Shown here: positions 24,234 through 36,607 of the stretch, one piece after another
Layout: each line of letters opens with the position of its first letter
Position numbering within the stretch: the first letter of the stretch is position 1
Assembly: GCF_021869535.1 (NCBI RefSeq)
Contig: NW_026262735.1
Coordinates: 496,001 to 560,000, forward strand
DNA length: 64,000 nt
Origin: Mytilus californianus
Taxonomy: Eukaryota; Mollusca; Bivalvia; Mytilida; Mytilidae
Direction of reading: 5' to 3'
Made by a program: the position numbers and the translations under genes
Notes under the pieces: generated by a model
Told to the model about the DNA's origin: nothing
The model's input: the letters and a program-made list of their open reading frames with translations, nothing else
Databases searched by the model: none

Positions 24234-24468
24234 AAATGTTATTATATTTAAAACGATTTAAAATTTTTATCACGTTATCTTAATGTTCATTTTTATTTGT
24301 AAATAATCAATTTGCTTTAATCTAGAATTTTAGTTTATTGAAGGACCTTTTGTCTGATTTTAAGAATATGCTTTAAATTGTAAAAAATATTCGAATTAGC
24401 TCTCGCCGCGATATAGCCTTGTTGTGCTAATGCGGCGTAAAGCAACCAACAATCAATCAATCAATCAA
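24234..24468 (+). other. LINE 3' untranslated region and (TCAA)n tail
   Basis: AT-rich 3' region ending with a GC-rich segment (CTCGCCGCGATATAGCC, then TGCGGCGTAAAGC) and AACCAACAATCAATCAATCA. The last ~25 bases are nearly the same as the tail of the SINE-like retroposons in this window. Confidence 0.75.
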
Positions 24469-27400
24469 AAAAGTGATAGAATTTACTAAAAAATGTAGTA
24501 AAATTGTCAATAAAACAGTTGTTGATTTGCTGTTATATTTAATACAATTATCTATGAAATATTGTCGATTTAAGGTATCATCTAATACAATCATCAAATA
24601 AGTGGTATAATTTACTGAAAAATGTAAAAATAGTTATCAAAGGTACAAGGATTATAATTTAGTACACCAGACGTACGTTTCGTCTACATAAGACTTTCCA
24701 ATCAAGTACTGTAGATTTGATGTTACATTTAATACAATTATCTATAAAATATGATCGATTTAATATAATACCTAATACATTATCTTAAAAAGTGGCGAAA
24801 TCTTGTAAGATCTAAATCGAATGAAGGTATCGTAAAAAAGTGACCGATTTAGATAACATCAATTACATTTATCAAAAATTGGTAAAATTTACTGAAAATG
24901 TAGAAAAATTGTCAAAAATGCAGTTGTAGATTTCCTGTTACGTTTAATACAATTATCTATAAAATATGGTCGATTTTAGGTATCATCTAATACAATTATC
25001 ATAAAGTGGTAAAATGAACTGAAAAATATAGTAAACTTGTTAATTAGGCAGTTCAAGGTTTGCTGTTATATTTAATACAATTATCTATAAAATATGGTCG
25101 ATTAAAGGTATCATCTAATACAATTATAAAAAAAGTAGTAAAATTTACCTAAAAATGTAGTAAAATTGTCAATAAAACAGTTGTTGATTTGCTGTTACAT
25201 TTAATACAATTTATCTATGAAATATGGTCGATTTAAGGTATCATCTAATACAATTATCAAAAAAGAGGTAAAATTTACTGAAAAATGTAGTAAAATTGTC
25301 AATAAAGCAGTTGCAGATTTGCTGTTATATTTAATACGTTATCTATCTATCTAACATAATATCTAATACATTATCTTCAAAAGTGGCGAAATCTTGTAAA
25401 ATCTTAATCTTATGCAGGTATCGTAAAAAAGTGACCAATTTAAGGTAACATCAAATACAATAAAAAAAAATGGTATCATTTACTAGGAAATGTAGTAAAA
25501 TTGTCAATAAAAAATGCAGTTGTAGTTTTGCTGTTACATTTAGTACAATTATCTTTAAAATATGGTCGATTTAAGGTATCATATAATACCATTATCTTTA
25601 AAAAGTGAACGATTTAAGGTATCATCGAATACAATTATCAAAAAATGCTAGAATTTACTAAGAAATGTAGTAAAATTGTCAATAAAACAGTTGTTGATTT
25701 GCTGTTATATTTAATACAATTATCTATGAAATATGGTCGATTTAAGGTATCATCTAATACAATCATCAAAAAAGTGGTATAATTTACTGAAAAATGTAAA
25801 AATAGTTATCAAAGGTACAAGGATTATAATTTAGTACACCAGACGTGCGTTTCGTCTACATAAGACTTGCCAATTAAGTATTGTAGATTTGCTGTTACAT
25901 TTAATACAATTATCTATAAAATATGATCGATTTAATATAATACCTAATACATTATCTTAAAAAGTGGCGAAATCTTGTAAGATCTAAATCTAATAAAGGT
26001 ATCATAAAAAAGTGACCGATTTAGATAACATCAATTACTATTATCCAAAAATTGGTAAAATTTACTGAAAATGTAGAAAAATTGTCAAAAATGCAGTTGT
26101 AGGTTTTTGTTACATTTAATACAATTATCTATAAAATATGGTCGATTTAAGGTATCATCTAATACAATTATCATAAAGTGGTAAAATGAACTGAAAAATA
26201 TAGTAAACTTGTTAATTAGGCAGTTCAAGGTTTGCTGTTATATTTAATACAATTATCTCTAAAATATGGTCGATTAAAGGCATCATCTTATACAATTATC
26301 AAAAAAGTGGTAAAATTTACCTAAAAATGTAGTAAAATTGTTAATAAAACAGTTGTTGATTTGCTGTTACATTTAATACAATTTATCTATGAAATATAGT
26401 CGATTTAAGGTATCATGTAATACAATTATAAAAAAAGTGGTAAAATTTACTGAAAATGTAGAAAAATTGTCAAAAATGCAGTTGTAGGTTTTTGTAACAT
26501 TTAATACAATTATCTATAAAATATGGTCGATTTAAGGTATCATCTAATACAATTATCATAAAGTGGTAAAATGAACTGAAAAATATAGTAAACTTGTTAA
26601 TTAGGTAGTTCAAGGTTTGCTGTTATATTTAATACAATTATCTATAAAATATGGTCGATTAAAGGCATCATCTAATACAATTATAAAAAAAGTAGTAAAA
26701 TTTACCTAAAAATGTAGTAAAATTGTCAATAAAACAGTTGTTGATTTGCTGTTACATTTAATACAATTTATCTATGAAATATGGTCGATTTAAGGTATCA
26801 TCTAATACAATTATAAAAAAAGTGGTAAAATTTACTGAAAAATGTAGTAAAATTGTCATAAAGCAGTTGCAGATTTGCTGTTATATTTAATACGATTATC
26901 TATCTATCTAACATAATATCTAATACATTATCTTCAAAAGTGGCGAAATCTTGTAAAATCTTAATCTTATGCAGGTATCGTAAAAAAGTGACCATTTTAA
27001 GGTAACATGAAATACAATAAAAAAAATGGTATCATTTGCTAGAAAATGTAGTAAAATTGTCAATAATGCAGTTGTAGTTTTGCTGTTACATTTAATACAA
27101 TTATCTTTAAAATATGGTCGATTTAAGGTATCATCTAATACAATTATCATAAAGTGGTAAAAAACTGAAAAATAAAGTAAACTTGTTAATTAGGCAGTTC
27201 AAGGTTTGCTGTTATATTTAATACAATTATCTATAAAATATGGTCGATTAAAGGCATCATCTAATACAATTATCAAAAAAGTGGTAAAATTTACCTAAAA
27301 ATCTAGTAAAATTGTCAATAAAACAGTTGTTGATTTGCTGTTACATTTAATACAATTTATCTATGAAATATGGTCGATTTAAGGTATCATCTAATACAAT

Positions 27401-28933
27401 TATAAAAAAAGTGGTAAAATTTACTGAAAAATGTAGTAAAATTGTCAATAAAGCAGTTGCAGATTTGCTGTTATATTTAATACGATTATCTATCTATCTA
27501 ACATAATATCTAATACATTATCTTCAAAAGTGGCGAAATCTTGTAAAATCTTAATCTTATGCAGGTATCGTAAAAAAGTGACCAATTTAAGGTAACATCG
27601 AATACAATAAAAAAAAATGGTATCATTTGCTAGAAAATGTAGTAAAATTGTCAATAATGCAGTTGTAGTTTTGCTGTTACATTTAATACAATTATCTTTA
27701 AAATATGGTAGATTTAAGGTATCATACAATACCATTATCTTGAAAAAGTGAACGATTTAAGGTAACATCAAATACAATTATCAAAAAAGTGATAGAATTT
27801 ACTAAAAAATGTAGTAAAATTGTCAATAAAACAGTTGTTGATTTGCTGTTATATTTAATACAATTATCTATGAAATATGGTCGATTTAAGGTATCATCTA
27901 ATACAATCATCAAAAAAGTGGTATAATTTACTGAAAAATGTAAAAATAGTTATCAAAGGTACAAGGATTATAATTTAGTACACCAGACGTGCGTTTTGTC
28001 TACATAAGACTTGCCAATCAAGTACTGTAGATTTGCTGTTACATTTAATACAATTATCTATAAAATATGATCGATTTAATATAATACCTAAAACATTATC
28101 TTAAAAAGAGGCGAAATCTTGTAAGATCTAAATCTAATGAAGGTATCGTAAATAAGTGACCGATTTAGATAACATCAATTACAATTATCCAAAAATTGGT
28201 AAAATTTACTGAAAATGTAGAAAATTTGTCAAAAATGCAGTTGTAGGTTTCCTGTTACATTTAATACAATTATCTATAAAATATGGTCGATTTAAGGTAT
28301 CATCTAAAACAATTATCATAAAGTGGTAAAATGAACTGAAAAATATAGTAAACTTGTTGATTAGGCAGTTCAAGGTTTGCTGTTATATTTAATACAATTA
28401 TCTATAAAATATGGTCGATTAAAGGTATCATCTAATACAATTATCAAAAAAGAAGTAAAATTTACCTAAAAATGTAGTAAAATTGTCAATAAAACAGTTG
28501 TTGATTTGCTGTTACATTTAATACAGTTATCTATGAAATATGGTCGATTTAAGGTATCATATAATACAATTATCAAAAAAGTGGTAAAATTTACCTTAAA
28601 ATGTAGTAAAATTGTCAATAAAACAGTTGTTGATTTGCTGTTACATTTAATACAATTATCTATGAAATATGGTCGATTTAAGGTATCATCTAATACAATT
28701 ATCAAAAAAGTGGTAAAATTTACTGAAAAATGTAGTAAAATTGTCAATAAAGCAGTTGTAGATTTGCTGTTATATTTAATACGATTATCTATCTATCTAA
28801 CATAATATCTATTACATTATCTTCAAAAGTGGCGAAATCTTGGAAAATCTTAATCTTATGCAGATATCGTAAAAAAGTGACCAATTTAAGGTAACATCAA
28901 ATACAATTAAAAAAAAATGGTATCATTTACTAA
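24469..28933. repeat. AT-rich satellite, ~129 bp monomers with higher-order structure
   Basis: Blocks such as GGTATCATCTAATACAATTA, AAATGTAGTAAAATTGTCAA and TTTGCTGTTACATTTAATAC recur. Two adjacent clean units near 28506-28747 give a 129 bp period. Longer segments repeat too: a block with CAGACGTGCGTTTCGTCTAC at about 24630, 25805 and 27950, and a block with AAAATCTTAATCTTATGCAG at about 25395, 26955, 27550 and 28840. This indicates higher-order repeats of mixed monomers. Minus and plus ORFs in it are periodic translations of the satellite. Confidence 0.9.
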
Positions 28934-30710
28934 ACTAGAGGCTCTAAAGAGCCTGTGTCGCTCACCTTGGTCTATGTGCATATTAAACAAAGGACACAGA
29001 TGGATTCATGACAAAATTGTGTTTTGGTGATGGTGATGTGTTTGTAGATCTTACTTTACTGAACATTCTTGCTCCTTACTATTATCTCTATCTATAATGA
29101 ACTTGGCCCGGTAGTTACAGTGGAAAATACTTTGTAAAAATTTACAAAAATTTACAAAATTTATGAAAATTGTAAAAAATTGACTATAAAGGGCAATAAC
29201 TCCTTAAGGGGTCAATTGACAATTTTGGTCATGTTGCCTTATTTGTAGATCTAACTTTGCTGTACATTTTTGCTGTTAACAGTTTATCTCTATCTATAAC
29301 AATATTCAAGATAATAACCAAAAGCTGCAAAATTTTCTTAAAATTACCAATTCAGGGGCAGCAACCCAACAACGGGTTGCCTGATTGGTCTGAAAATTTC
29401 AGGGCAGATAGATCTTGACCTAATGAACAATTTTATCCTCATCAGATTTGCTCTTAATGATTTGGTTTCAGAGATATGAGCCAAAAACTGCATTTTACCC
29501 TATGTACTATTTTTTAGCCATGTCGGCCATCTTGGTTCGCGGGCGGGGTCATCGGACAAATTTTTTAAAGTAGATACCCTAATGATGATTGTGGACAAGT
29601 TTGGTTAAATTTGTCTTAGTAGTTTCAGAGGAGAAGATTTTTGTAAAAAATTACAAAAAATTACGAAAAATGGTTAAAAATTGACTATAAAGGGCAATAA
29701 CTCCTTAAGGGGTCAACTGACCATTTTGGTCAAGTTGACTTATTTGTAGATCTTACTTTGCTGAACATTATTGCTGTTTACAGTTTATCTCTATCTATAA
29801 TAATGTTCAAGATAATAACCAAAAACTGCAAAATTTCCTTAAAATTACCAATTTAGGGGCAGCAACCCAACAACGGGTTGCCTGATTGGTCTGAAAATTT
29901 CAGGGCAGATAGATCTTGACCTAATGAACAATTTTATACTCATCAGATTTGCTCGTTATGCTTTGGTTTCAGAGATATGAGCCAAAAACTGTATTTTACC
30001 CTATGTACTATTTTTTAGCCATGTCGGCCATCTTGGTTCGCGGGCGGGGTCATCGGACACATTTTTTAAACAAGATACCCTAATGATGATTGTGGACAAG
30101 TTTGGTTAAATTTGTCTTAGTAGTTTCAGAGAAGATTTTTGTAAAAGATTACAAAAATTTCGAAAAATGGTTAAAAATTGACTATAAAGGGCAATAACTC
30201 CTTAAGGCGTCAAATGACCATTTTTGTCAAGTTGACTTATTTGTAGATCTTACTTTGCTGAACATTATTGCTGTCTACAGTTTATCTCTATCTATAATAA
30301 TGTTCAAGATAATAACCAAAAACGGCAAAATTTCCTTAAAATTACCAATTCAGGGGCAGCAACCCAACAACGGGTTGTCCGATTCATCTGCAAATTTCAG
30401 GGCCGATAGATCTTGACCTGATAAACAATTTTACCCCATGTCAGATTTGCTCTAAATGCTTTGTTTTCAGAGATATAAGCCAAAATCTACATTTTACCCC
30501 TATGTTCTATTTTTAGCCATGGCGGCCATCTTGATTGGTTGGCCGGGTCACCGGACACATTTTTTAAACTAGATACCCCAATGATGATTGTGGCCAAGTT
30601 TAATCAAATTTGGCCTAGTAGTTTCAGAGGAGAAGATTTTTGTAAAAGTTTATGGACGACGGACGCAAGTGATGAGAAAAGCTCACTTGACCTTTCAGGT
30701 CAGGTGAGCT
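28934..30710 (+). mobile_element. Helentron-like element with ~500 bp internal repeats
   Basis: Its left end CTAGAGGCTCTAAAGAGCC is a perfect palindrome (AGGCTCT/AGAGCCT). The right end holds AGCTCACTTGACCT-TTC-AGGTCAGGTGAGCT, a 14 bp hairpin with one G:T pair, and GCTCACCT near the left is the inverse of AGGTGAGC at the right. Inside, a ~500 bp unit is repeated about three times, each with GGGCAGCAACCCAACAACGG and GGCCATCTTGGTTCGCGGG. The element interrupts the satellite: TATCATTTACTA on the left and AAATGTAGTAAAATTGTC on the right are consecutive in intact monomers. No coding capacity. Confidence 0.75.
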
Positions 30711-30857
30711 AAAAATGTAGTAAAATTGTCAATAATGCAGTTGTAGTTTTGTTGTTACATTTAATACAGTTATCTTTAAAATATGGTCGTTTTAAGGTAT
30801 CATATAATACCATTATCGTGAAAAAGTGAACGATTTAAGGTAACATCAAATAATATC
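30711..30857. repeat. Satellite continuation after the insertion
   Basis: AAAATGTAGTAAAATTGTC to GATTTAAGGTAACATCAAA continues the monomer broken at 28933. It stops where LINE-derived coding sequence begins. Confidence 0.85.
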
Positions 30858-32036
30858 TCATAAAAAATAATGCAAATCTGAATGCAAGTTTAACAGATTT
30901 AGCCAAAAAAGCTAGGAAAGCTCTTTTTTCAATAAAAACACATGCAGCCTTTTGGGGAAATTTCCCTGTTAATGTATCCTGTAATCTTTTTGATTCTCTT
31001 ATGAAACCAATTTTAACATATAATGCTGAAATATTATACATGGATACATATCAATCTTATTATAAAGCAAAAGGCAGATTAAAATCCCAAAACAAAGATT
31101 TAGATAATTTCCAATTTTTGGATAAGACCTCCTTCGAAAAGGTTCATGTTAATTTCTGTAAATATTCTAGGTACTAAAAAAACATCTGCTAATTTAGGTG
31201 TTAAAGCCGAACTTAGACCACCAATAGAAAATATATAAAAATACAAGCAATTCTTTATTGGGCTAGATTGAATACTGAAAACATAAACCCATTACTAAAA
31301 GAAAGTTATACATTAAGTAAACACCTTGATTCACAAGGAATTTATACTTGGTCCACTTTTATCAAAGATTTAACACAAGAAATGAATATTGATATACAAA
31401 AAATAATGTCCTGTCAAAAAACTAAAGACTTGGATTAAGAATATGACAAGCAACTTTTATTCAGAATTACTGGAAAATAAAATAAACAGTTTGAACGAAA
31501 ATAACAAACTTTTTCTTCACAAAAATATTAAAGTCAAACAAGACAAAAATTTTATCTAAGATATCCAAATTTTGAAACAAGACGTTTATTTACAAAAATT
31601 AGAAATAGTGACCATAATTTGCTCATTGAGAAGGGCAGATATCTAACAATACCTCGAGACAATAGAACATGTCCAACTTGTAAAACCTTAGGAGATGAAA
31701 ATCACTTTCTCCTCTACTGTCAAATTAATAATGTTTTACGTATAAAACTTTTTAATGACATGGCAATAGATAATCCTATGTTTCCAAATCTATCTGATAC
31801 TGAAAAACTAGTAGTCCTACTAAATCCTTCAAATATAAACCAAGTGAAAAAAACAGGTTCCTTTATATAACAGTCTATAGAACTGAGGACAGGGGACTCT
31901 TAGTTCGTTTTACCTGTATATATATAGATATGTGTGTGTGTGTTCAACTCAGTTATTTTATTGTTGTTGTTACTTTTGTTTATGTCACAAGTATAATGTT
32001 ACTTATATGACAAATAAAGATTATTATTATTATTAA
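30858..32036 (+). pseudogene. 3' fragment of a second LINE (RT C-terminal region)
   Basis: Broken frames read LAKKARKALFSIKTHAAFWG, then CNLFDSLMKPILTYNAEILY, IQAILYWARLN, and at 31619-31870 LTIPRDNRTCPTCKTLGDEN with HFLLYC. This is the usual thumb and C-terminal Cys/His end of a non-LTR ORF2 protein. Several stops and frameshifts lie between. The 3' part ends with AATAAAGATTATTATTATTA-type sequence (32013-32036), a polyadenylation-like signal and trinucleotide tail. It is 5'-truncated, as LINE insertions often are, and of a different lineage from the LINE at 20106. It could not encode an active reverse transcriptase. Confidence 0.75.
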
Positions 32037-32912
32037 CTGTAGTGAGGAAGATGGGACAGAACTCGACACTGATATTTCCAAACAATGATTAGTAATGTAA
32101 AATTAATGATCTTGAAACAAGATGGACAATAGAATCCGAAACCGATCGGTAATACATCAACTGTTGTACATCAATGACTTAATCTACCATTACCAACATA
32201 AGGAAATGCTTGTACAAAATCAGGAATATGACAGTAGTTTTCCATTCGCTTGATGTGTTTGATCTTTAATTTTCCCATCTGATAAATTACTTTCCGTTTT
32301 GAATTGTCCCTGGAGTTCTGTGTTTTTGTTATTTCAATTTGATAATTATAATATATTCAGGATTTTTACTACCTTGTGTAGCTTATCAAGGATAAAGCTG
32401 CAGTTGTTCAACTTGTATCCGTATCATTTACCATCAAAGGGGGATATCCAAGATATATAATAAGACCTACTAGAAGATGGCCTTATACAATTAGATGCTT
32501 GTTTTGGACCAGGAATATTATGCATTTCGAACGAATTTTAATTACAGCCTTTGTGTGGGTTAATGGATTGAACCCAGTGATTCTATTGGGGTGGTGCGAT
32601 GTAATGGGCCTGTTGAGAAACATCAGTCATGAGTCATATGTTTGCGCCTTTTACGTTATTTGAACATGTCAATTACATTTTTTATGCTTACAATGTTACC
32701 ACATGCCGATTTGAGTATTTGGATGGTAGAATAAGGCATTATACTCACTACACCAAAAACCACTAGGTATGATACATTGCTAAATAGAAAAAAAATCGGT
32801 TACTGATAATGGTTTTATTGAGTTGTAATGTAAATGATAGTAAACTTATAATATATAATACTTCATTTTATTTTTAAAACCAGAACAGAAAACAAGAAGG
32901 TGGAGAAGAAAA
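32037..32912. other. Upstream region of the decayed gene, nothing recognised
   Basis: No ORF of coding character and no repeat that I can name. If 32913 is a real start, promoter and 5' leader would lie here; I could not pick out a core promoter. Confidence 0.4.
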
Positions 32913-32990
32913 ATGAAAAGTTGGACTGATAGTTCCAGCAAAAAAGCGAGAACTGAATATGGTCCAGAATCCATGGAAGTCATTAAAGAT
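32913..32990 (+). pseudogene. Possible first coding exon
   Basis: ATG at 32913 opens MKSWTDSSSKKARTEYG..., a basic, serine-rich start. A GTAGAA donor at 32991 leaves phase 0, matching the next segment; without splicing the frame ends at a TAG, 33003-33005. The donor is weak, so this is tentative. Confidence 0.35.
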
Positions 32991-33949
32991 GTAGAAAAGT
33001 CATAGAGCGTCAAACAAAAACACAATCTAATTGTCAAGTATTGAAAACCGAGAGAACAAAAAAAAACCAAACTCACAGCTTCTTACTTTGGAAAAATACA
33101 CATTTCCTTAACCAAACATCATTCTTAGATTAATTTGACATCTTCTGCAATGCCCACGCCTATTCATCTACCTCAAATGCCATTTTATGTAAAATAAGGT
33201 GAATAGAAAGAGACTGAAATTCACACAATAGTGGATAATAACCAGATTCTACTCATATTTCCAGTTTGCTTGCAGAGTGTAAACATACATATTTTATTAT
33301 TTACATGCATAGGTAATTCGTTTTTACACTTAATTTTTACACTCAAACGACGGACAAATGTTGCACTAGTAAAGGATGTCACATACATCTATCCTCCTAA
33401 ATATAGTATTACCAGAATCTTAAAAATCGACAATCTAAATGTGTTTCTCACTTCGGCACTTGTAAATTGAAACTTTAGTCAAGTTTATAAACTTCTGTCA
33501 AGCATATTATACTAGTCTAGTCAATTTCACTGTGCATTATTCAATTATGTCTGAAATTCAGACTAAGCGTTATCCTACTTTTTCTTATTTATTTTGCTTT
33601 TGTTTTGTTTTGTCATCTACATTTTACATCACAATTACTACCACACATGTTTGTAACTATAAAACAAAGATTTATTGCATGAACACAGACCTTGCTCATT
33701 TTTTTCAAAAGTATTTAAGTATCACAAGATAAGTGATGATTGATATTGTTAACATCTATTATTTATCAATGTTTTCCTTTTGTATATATGTTATGTACAT
33801 GTATGTATTGTTTTGGTGCAGAAAATGTAACCGTTAAGATTCAAAACGTCCAAAAACTTAACGAAAAAAAAAATAAACTGAATTAATAAAACATTCACCT
33901 TTGATTTATTTGGTTTTCTTTAAACGGGAGACAATTATGCAATATGTCA

Positions 33950-34990
33950 ATACAGAAATGGAGAACCTCGGATTCCATGGTTAAGTTGAAAGACGAAAGA
34001 AATGGTTAGGCTGTGGCAGTACGTTTCTCCATGGCATGTAACATGCAGGGTCAAACCTCACCGAGCAGAAAAATATTTTTGCATCTTCAATTTATGCTTA
34101 CGTCTTCAATTTATGTAAAATAAGGTGAAATTAATCTATTTAAAGCCATAAACTATTTCTTTTGAACATTTCATTGTGTCATGTTTGACTAAGCCCCATT
34201 CTATTTTAGTTTTAGGAAACATTTTTCTTTATTATTTCAATATGTCTAATGTATAAATATTACTTTGAACCCTCATTTGTGTATGAGTTGATGGTGTAAT
34301 GGTTAGGCTGTTGCGCTTCGTTACTCCATGGAATATAACATACAGGTTCAAACCTCACCGAGCAGAAAAATATTTTTGCATCTTCCATCAATGCTCAATA
34401 CATGCTTACGTCTTCAATTTATGTAAAATAAAGTGAAATTAATCTATTTCAAGTCATATAAACTATTTCTTTTTAGCATTTCATTGTGTCAGGTTTGTCT
34501 AAGCCCCATTCTATTTTAGTTTTAGGAAACATTTTTTATTCATTTCAATATGTCTAATGTATAAATATTACTTTTAACTTGAAGGTGTGAATGAGTTAAT
34601 GGTGTAATGGTTAGACTGTTGCGCTTCGTTCCTCCATGGCATATAACATGCAAGTTCAAACCTCACCGAACAGAAAAATATTTTTGCATCTTCAATCTAT
34701 GTTTGACTAATCCCTATTCACATTCTATTTAGGTTTTAGGAAACATTTTTTTTTTATTTCGATTAGCCTAATGTATAAATATTACTTTTAAACGAAATCG
34801 ATGAGTGAGATGATGGTGTAATGATTAGGCTGTTGCGCTTCGGCTGAAGACTAACGTTCAAACCTCAATCTAGCGGTAGTTATTTTGCATCTTCAATCCA
34901 GGCTATTCGTCTTCAATTAATGTTAAATCATGTGAGAAGCCATAAACTTTTTAACATTTCGTTGTTTCATGGATGACTAAGCTCAATAAA
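33950..34990 (+). repeat. Tandem array of tRNA-like units, ~300 bp period
   Basis: Four diverged units lie in the first intron of the pseudogene. Each has GGTGTAATGGTTAGGCTGTT or a variant and, about 45 bases on, GGTTCAAACCTC, followed by ACCGAGCAG and an AT-rich spacer with TTTTTGCATCTTC and TGTCTAATGTATAAATATTA. The paired motifs resemble the A and B boxes of tRNA genes. Unit ends are spaced 298, 308 and about 202 bp. They may be tandem copies of a tRNA-derived SINE head or tRNA pseudogenes. Confidence 0.6.
34286..34365 (+). tRNA. tRNA-like sequence, best-preserved unit (probably not functional)
   Basis: A-box-like GGTGTAATGGTTAGG and B-box-like GGTTCAAACC are in the right order and spacing, about 80 nt overall. 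I could not fold a convincing acceptor stem or name an anticodon, so this is a tRNA-derived sequence rather than a tRNA call. Confidence 0.25.
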
Positions 34991-35058
34991 TCGACATTCG
35001 CTCAAATTAACTTAATACTAAATTGGACTTTTTTTTTAATTGTTTTTCTTTATTTCAG

Positions 35059-35292
35059 AATATCAAAGCATATATACTAGAAGACCTTGTGTCATTTCCC
35101 ATCAGAAGCAAATTAGCGACTGACGGGAAATCCCTCAAATACACAGTATGGGCCATCATTAATGGCACGGTGTGTCAAATCTCTACATTCAAAGAATAAA
35201 AGGCTGAACAGTTTAACAAGGATGACCAAATAAAATTCATCAAACTATACTATGATTCCAATTACGGATAGCAAATAAAGCATGACACAATT
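35059..35292 (+). pseudogene. Exon-like segment with two in-frame stops
   Basis: It follows a good acceptor (TTTATTTCAG) and ends at a canonical GTAAGT. It is 234 bp, phase 0 to 0. It reads NIKAYILEDLVSFPIRSKLA, then YTVWAIINGTVCQISTFKE, TAA (35197-35199), KAEQFNKDDQIKFIKLYYD, then TAG (35269-35271). Both stops are one substitution from common sense codons. Confidence 0.6.
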
Positions 35293-36391
35293 GTAAGTTG
35301 TATAAAAAATTATTTAAAATTTATGTCGGGAATGGCATGACGGGGAAAGTAAAAATTGAAAAATTTCGAAAGAAACAAAACCTATTCATTGCATAAAGGG
35401 GAAATTAAATATTCTGTCTATAATTTTGCAAATTTCATTAATATTTTGCAATCCCAACATTTTAATGCTTAGTTACTGAATTTCGTCTTTGATATTTTCT
35501 TTTGATATGTACTGTATATATATATTCATTTTATGGAAAGTTAGGTCTACCCTTGTATGCAATCAATGAAATAATTTTTAAAGTCGTACAGACTTTGAAG
35601 CAAAATAAGCAGATGATACTTATAATATATATTTTTATTACAAAGTCTATATATAAACTATAGGAATACATCTGAATTACATCAACATCAATAAACAAAA
35701 ATAAATTAATTACATGCATAAACACAAACTATGTGACAGCATAGCAGAAGGTGTTACTTGAGCATTTCGGTGTTAAGCTTAAAAGATCTAAATATAAATT
35801 AATCTTAATTACACATCTCTTTGGCATTGTTTGTACTTATATCGCAATAGTCGTAATATAAACCAACCCATTATTTCAGAGTAATATCCACAGAAAATAA
35901 CATATCTTAATCATATATGTATGTTAGCCAAATATGTTATAATACGAATAACATAGTAACCAACATGCATGTACATATTGTTCAATCCATAGAAATGAGA
36001 TTTTTGGGGTCTTTAATTTTATATTCTCTCACTTTTACAATAGTTTTCTTATACACAACATATCTATTGTTTGAAACGCCTTCTGTGCAAAATATTTGAA
36101 CCACAGCTTTAATATTTCGTATTTCTCTCTCTCTCTCGATAATTTCCCTTTGTTTTTAGTGGGTATATGACAATGTTTGCTAATGTTTACAAAATTCAAT
36201 CTTTCAAATTTTCGCTGTGATTATAAAGTGATAACGACCCTTTTAGTTTCAATGTTATACATTTTTCAAAATTATAAAAACTGTAATAAGTATATACATT
36301 TTTTCATCTGATACTATAATAACCTTTAACAATTGAATGGAGATGGATAGTTTATTCCAACTAAGTAAACTTTAATATTCCTGAATTGTAG

Positions 36392-36607
36392 ATCGGGGAA
36401 ATCCAGATAGTTAATGGCTTAAAGAAGACAGAAATTCAGCTCAAATATGGTGGCCGAACAGCTAAGGTAACGGCGTGGAATGGAGTGGCAGAGATTAGTG
36501 ACTGTCATATCCACGCTGGAAAGATGTATGCAATTAAGATTGTTGCGCCAGCAAATGATTTTGTGGGATGCAGGTGTTATAACGCCCGTCCCTCAACCAC
36601 ATTTGAG
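36392..36607 (+). pseudogene. Exon-like segment, OB-fold-like
   Basis: 216 bp, open, phase 0 to 0, after TTGTAG and before GTATTT. It reads GEIQIVNGLKKTEIQLKYGG, TAKVTAWNGVAEISDCHIHA, KMYAIKIVAP, CRCYNARPSTTFE. The alternation of strands and the TAWN motif recall RPA-type OB folds. Confidence 0.65.

Larger units (their letters stand above)
20106..24468 (+). mobile_element. Non-LTR retrotransposon (LINE), RT-deleted
   Basis: Order: GC-richer presumed 5' region (20106-20767), ORF1 with zinc knuckles, ORF2 with endonuclease, an abrupt jump to the RNase H domain, a 3' region with the GCCGCGATATAGCC...ATGCGGCG block, and a (TCAA)n tail at about 24453-24468. An APE-type endonuclease plus RNase H, with a CCHC ORF1, fits the I/Nimb-like group of LINEs; the clade is inferred. 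It has no reverse transcriptase domain, so it could move only with help from another element. The tail is followed at once by satellite sequence. Confidence 0.8.

Noticed and set aside
28466-28805. Periodic ORFs on both strands (93 and 99 residues)
   Set aside because: They arise because the satellite period here, 129 bp, is a multiple of three; the translations simply repeat the monomer.
24469-28933. CRISPR-like regularly spaced repeats
   Set aside because: The sequence is eukaryotic, there are no unique spacers between short repeats, and the units are whole tandem monomers.
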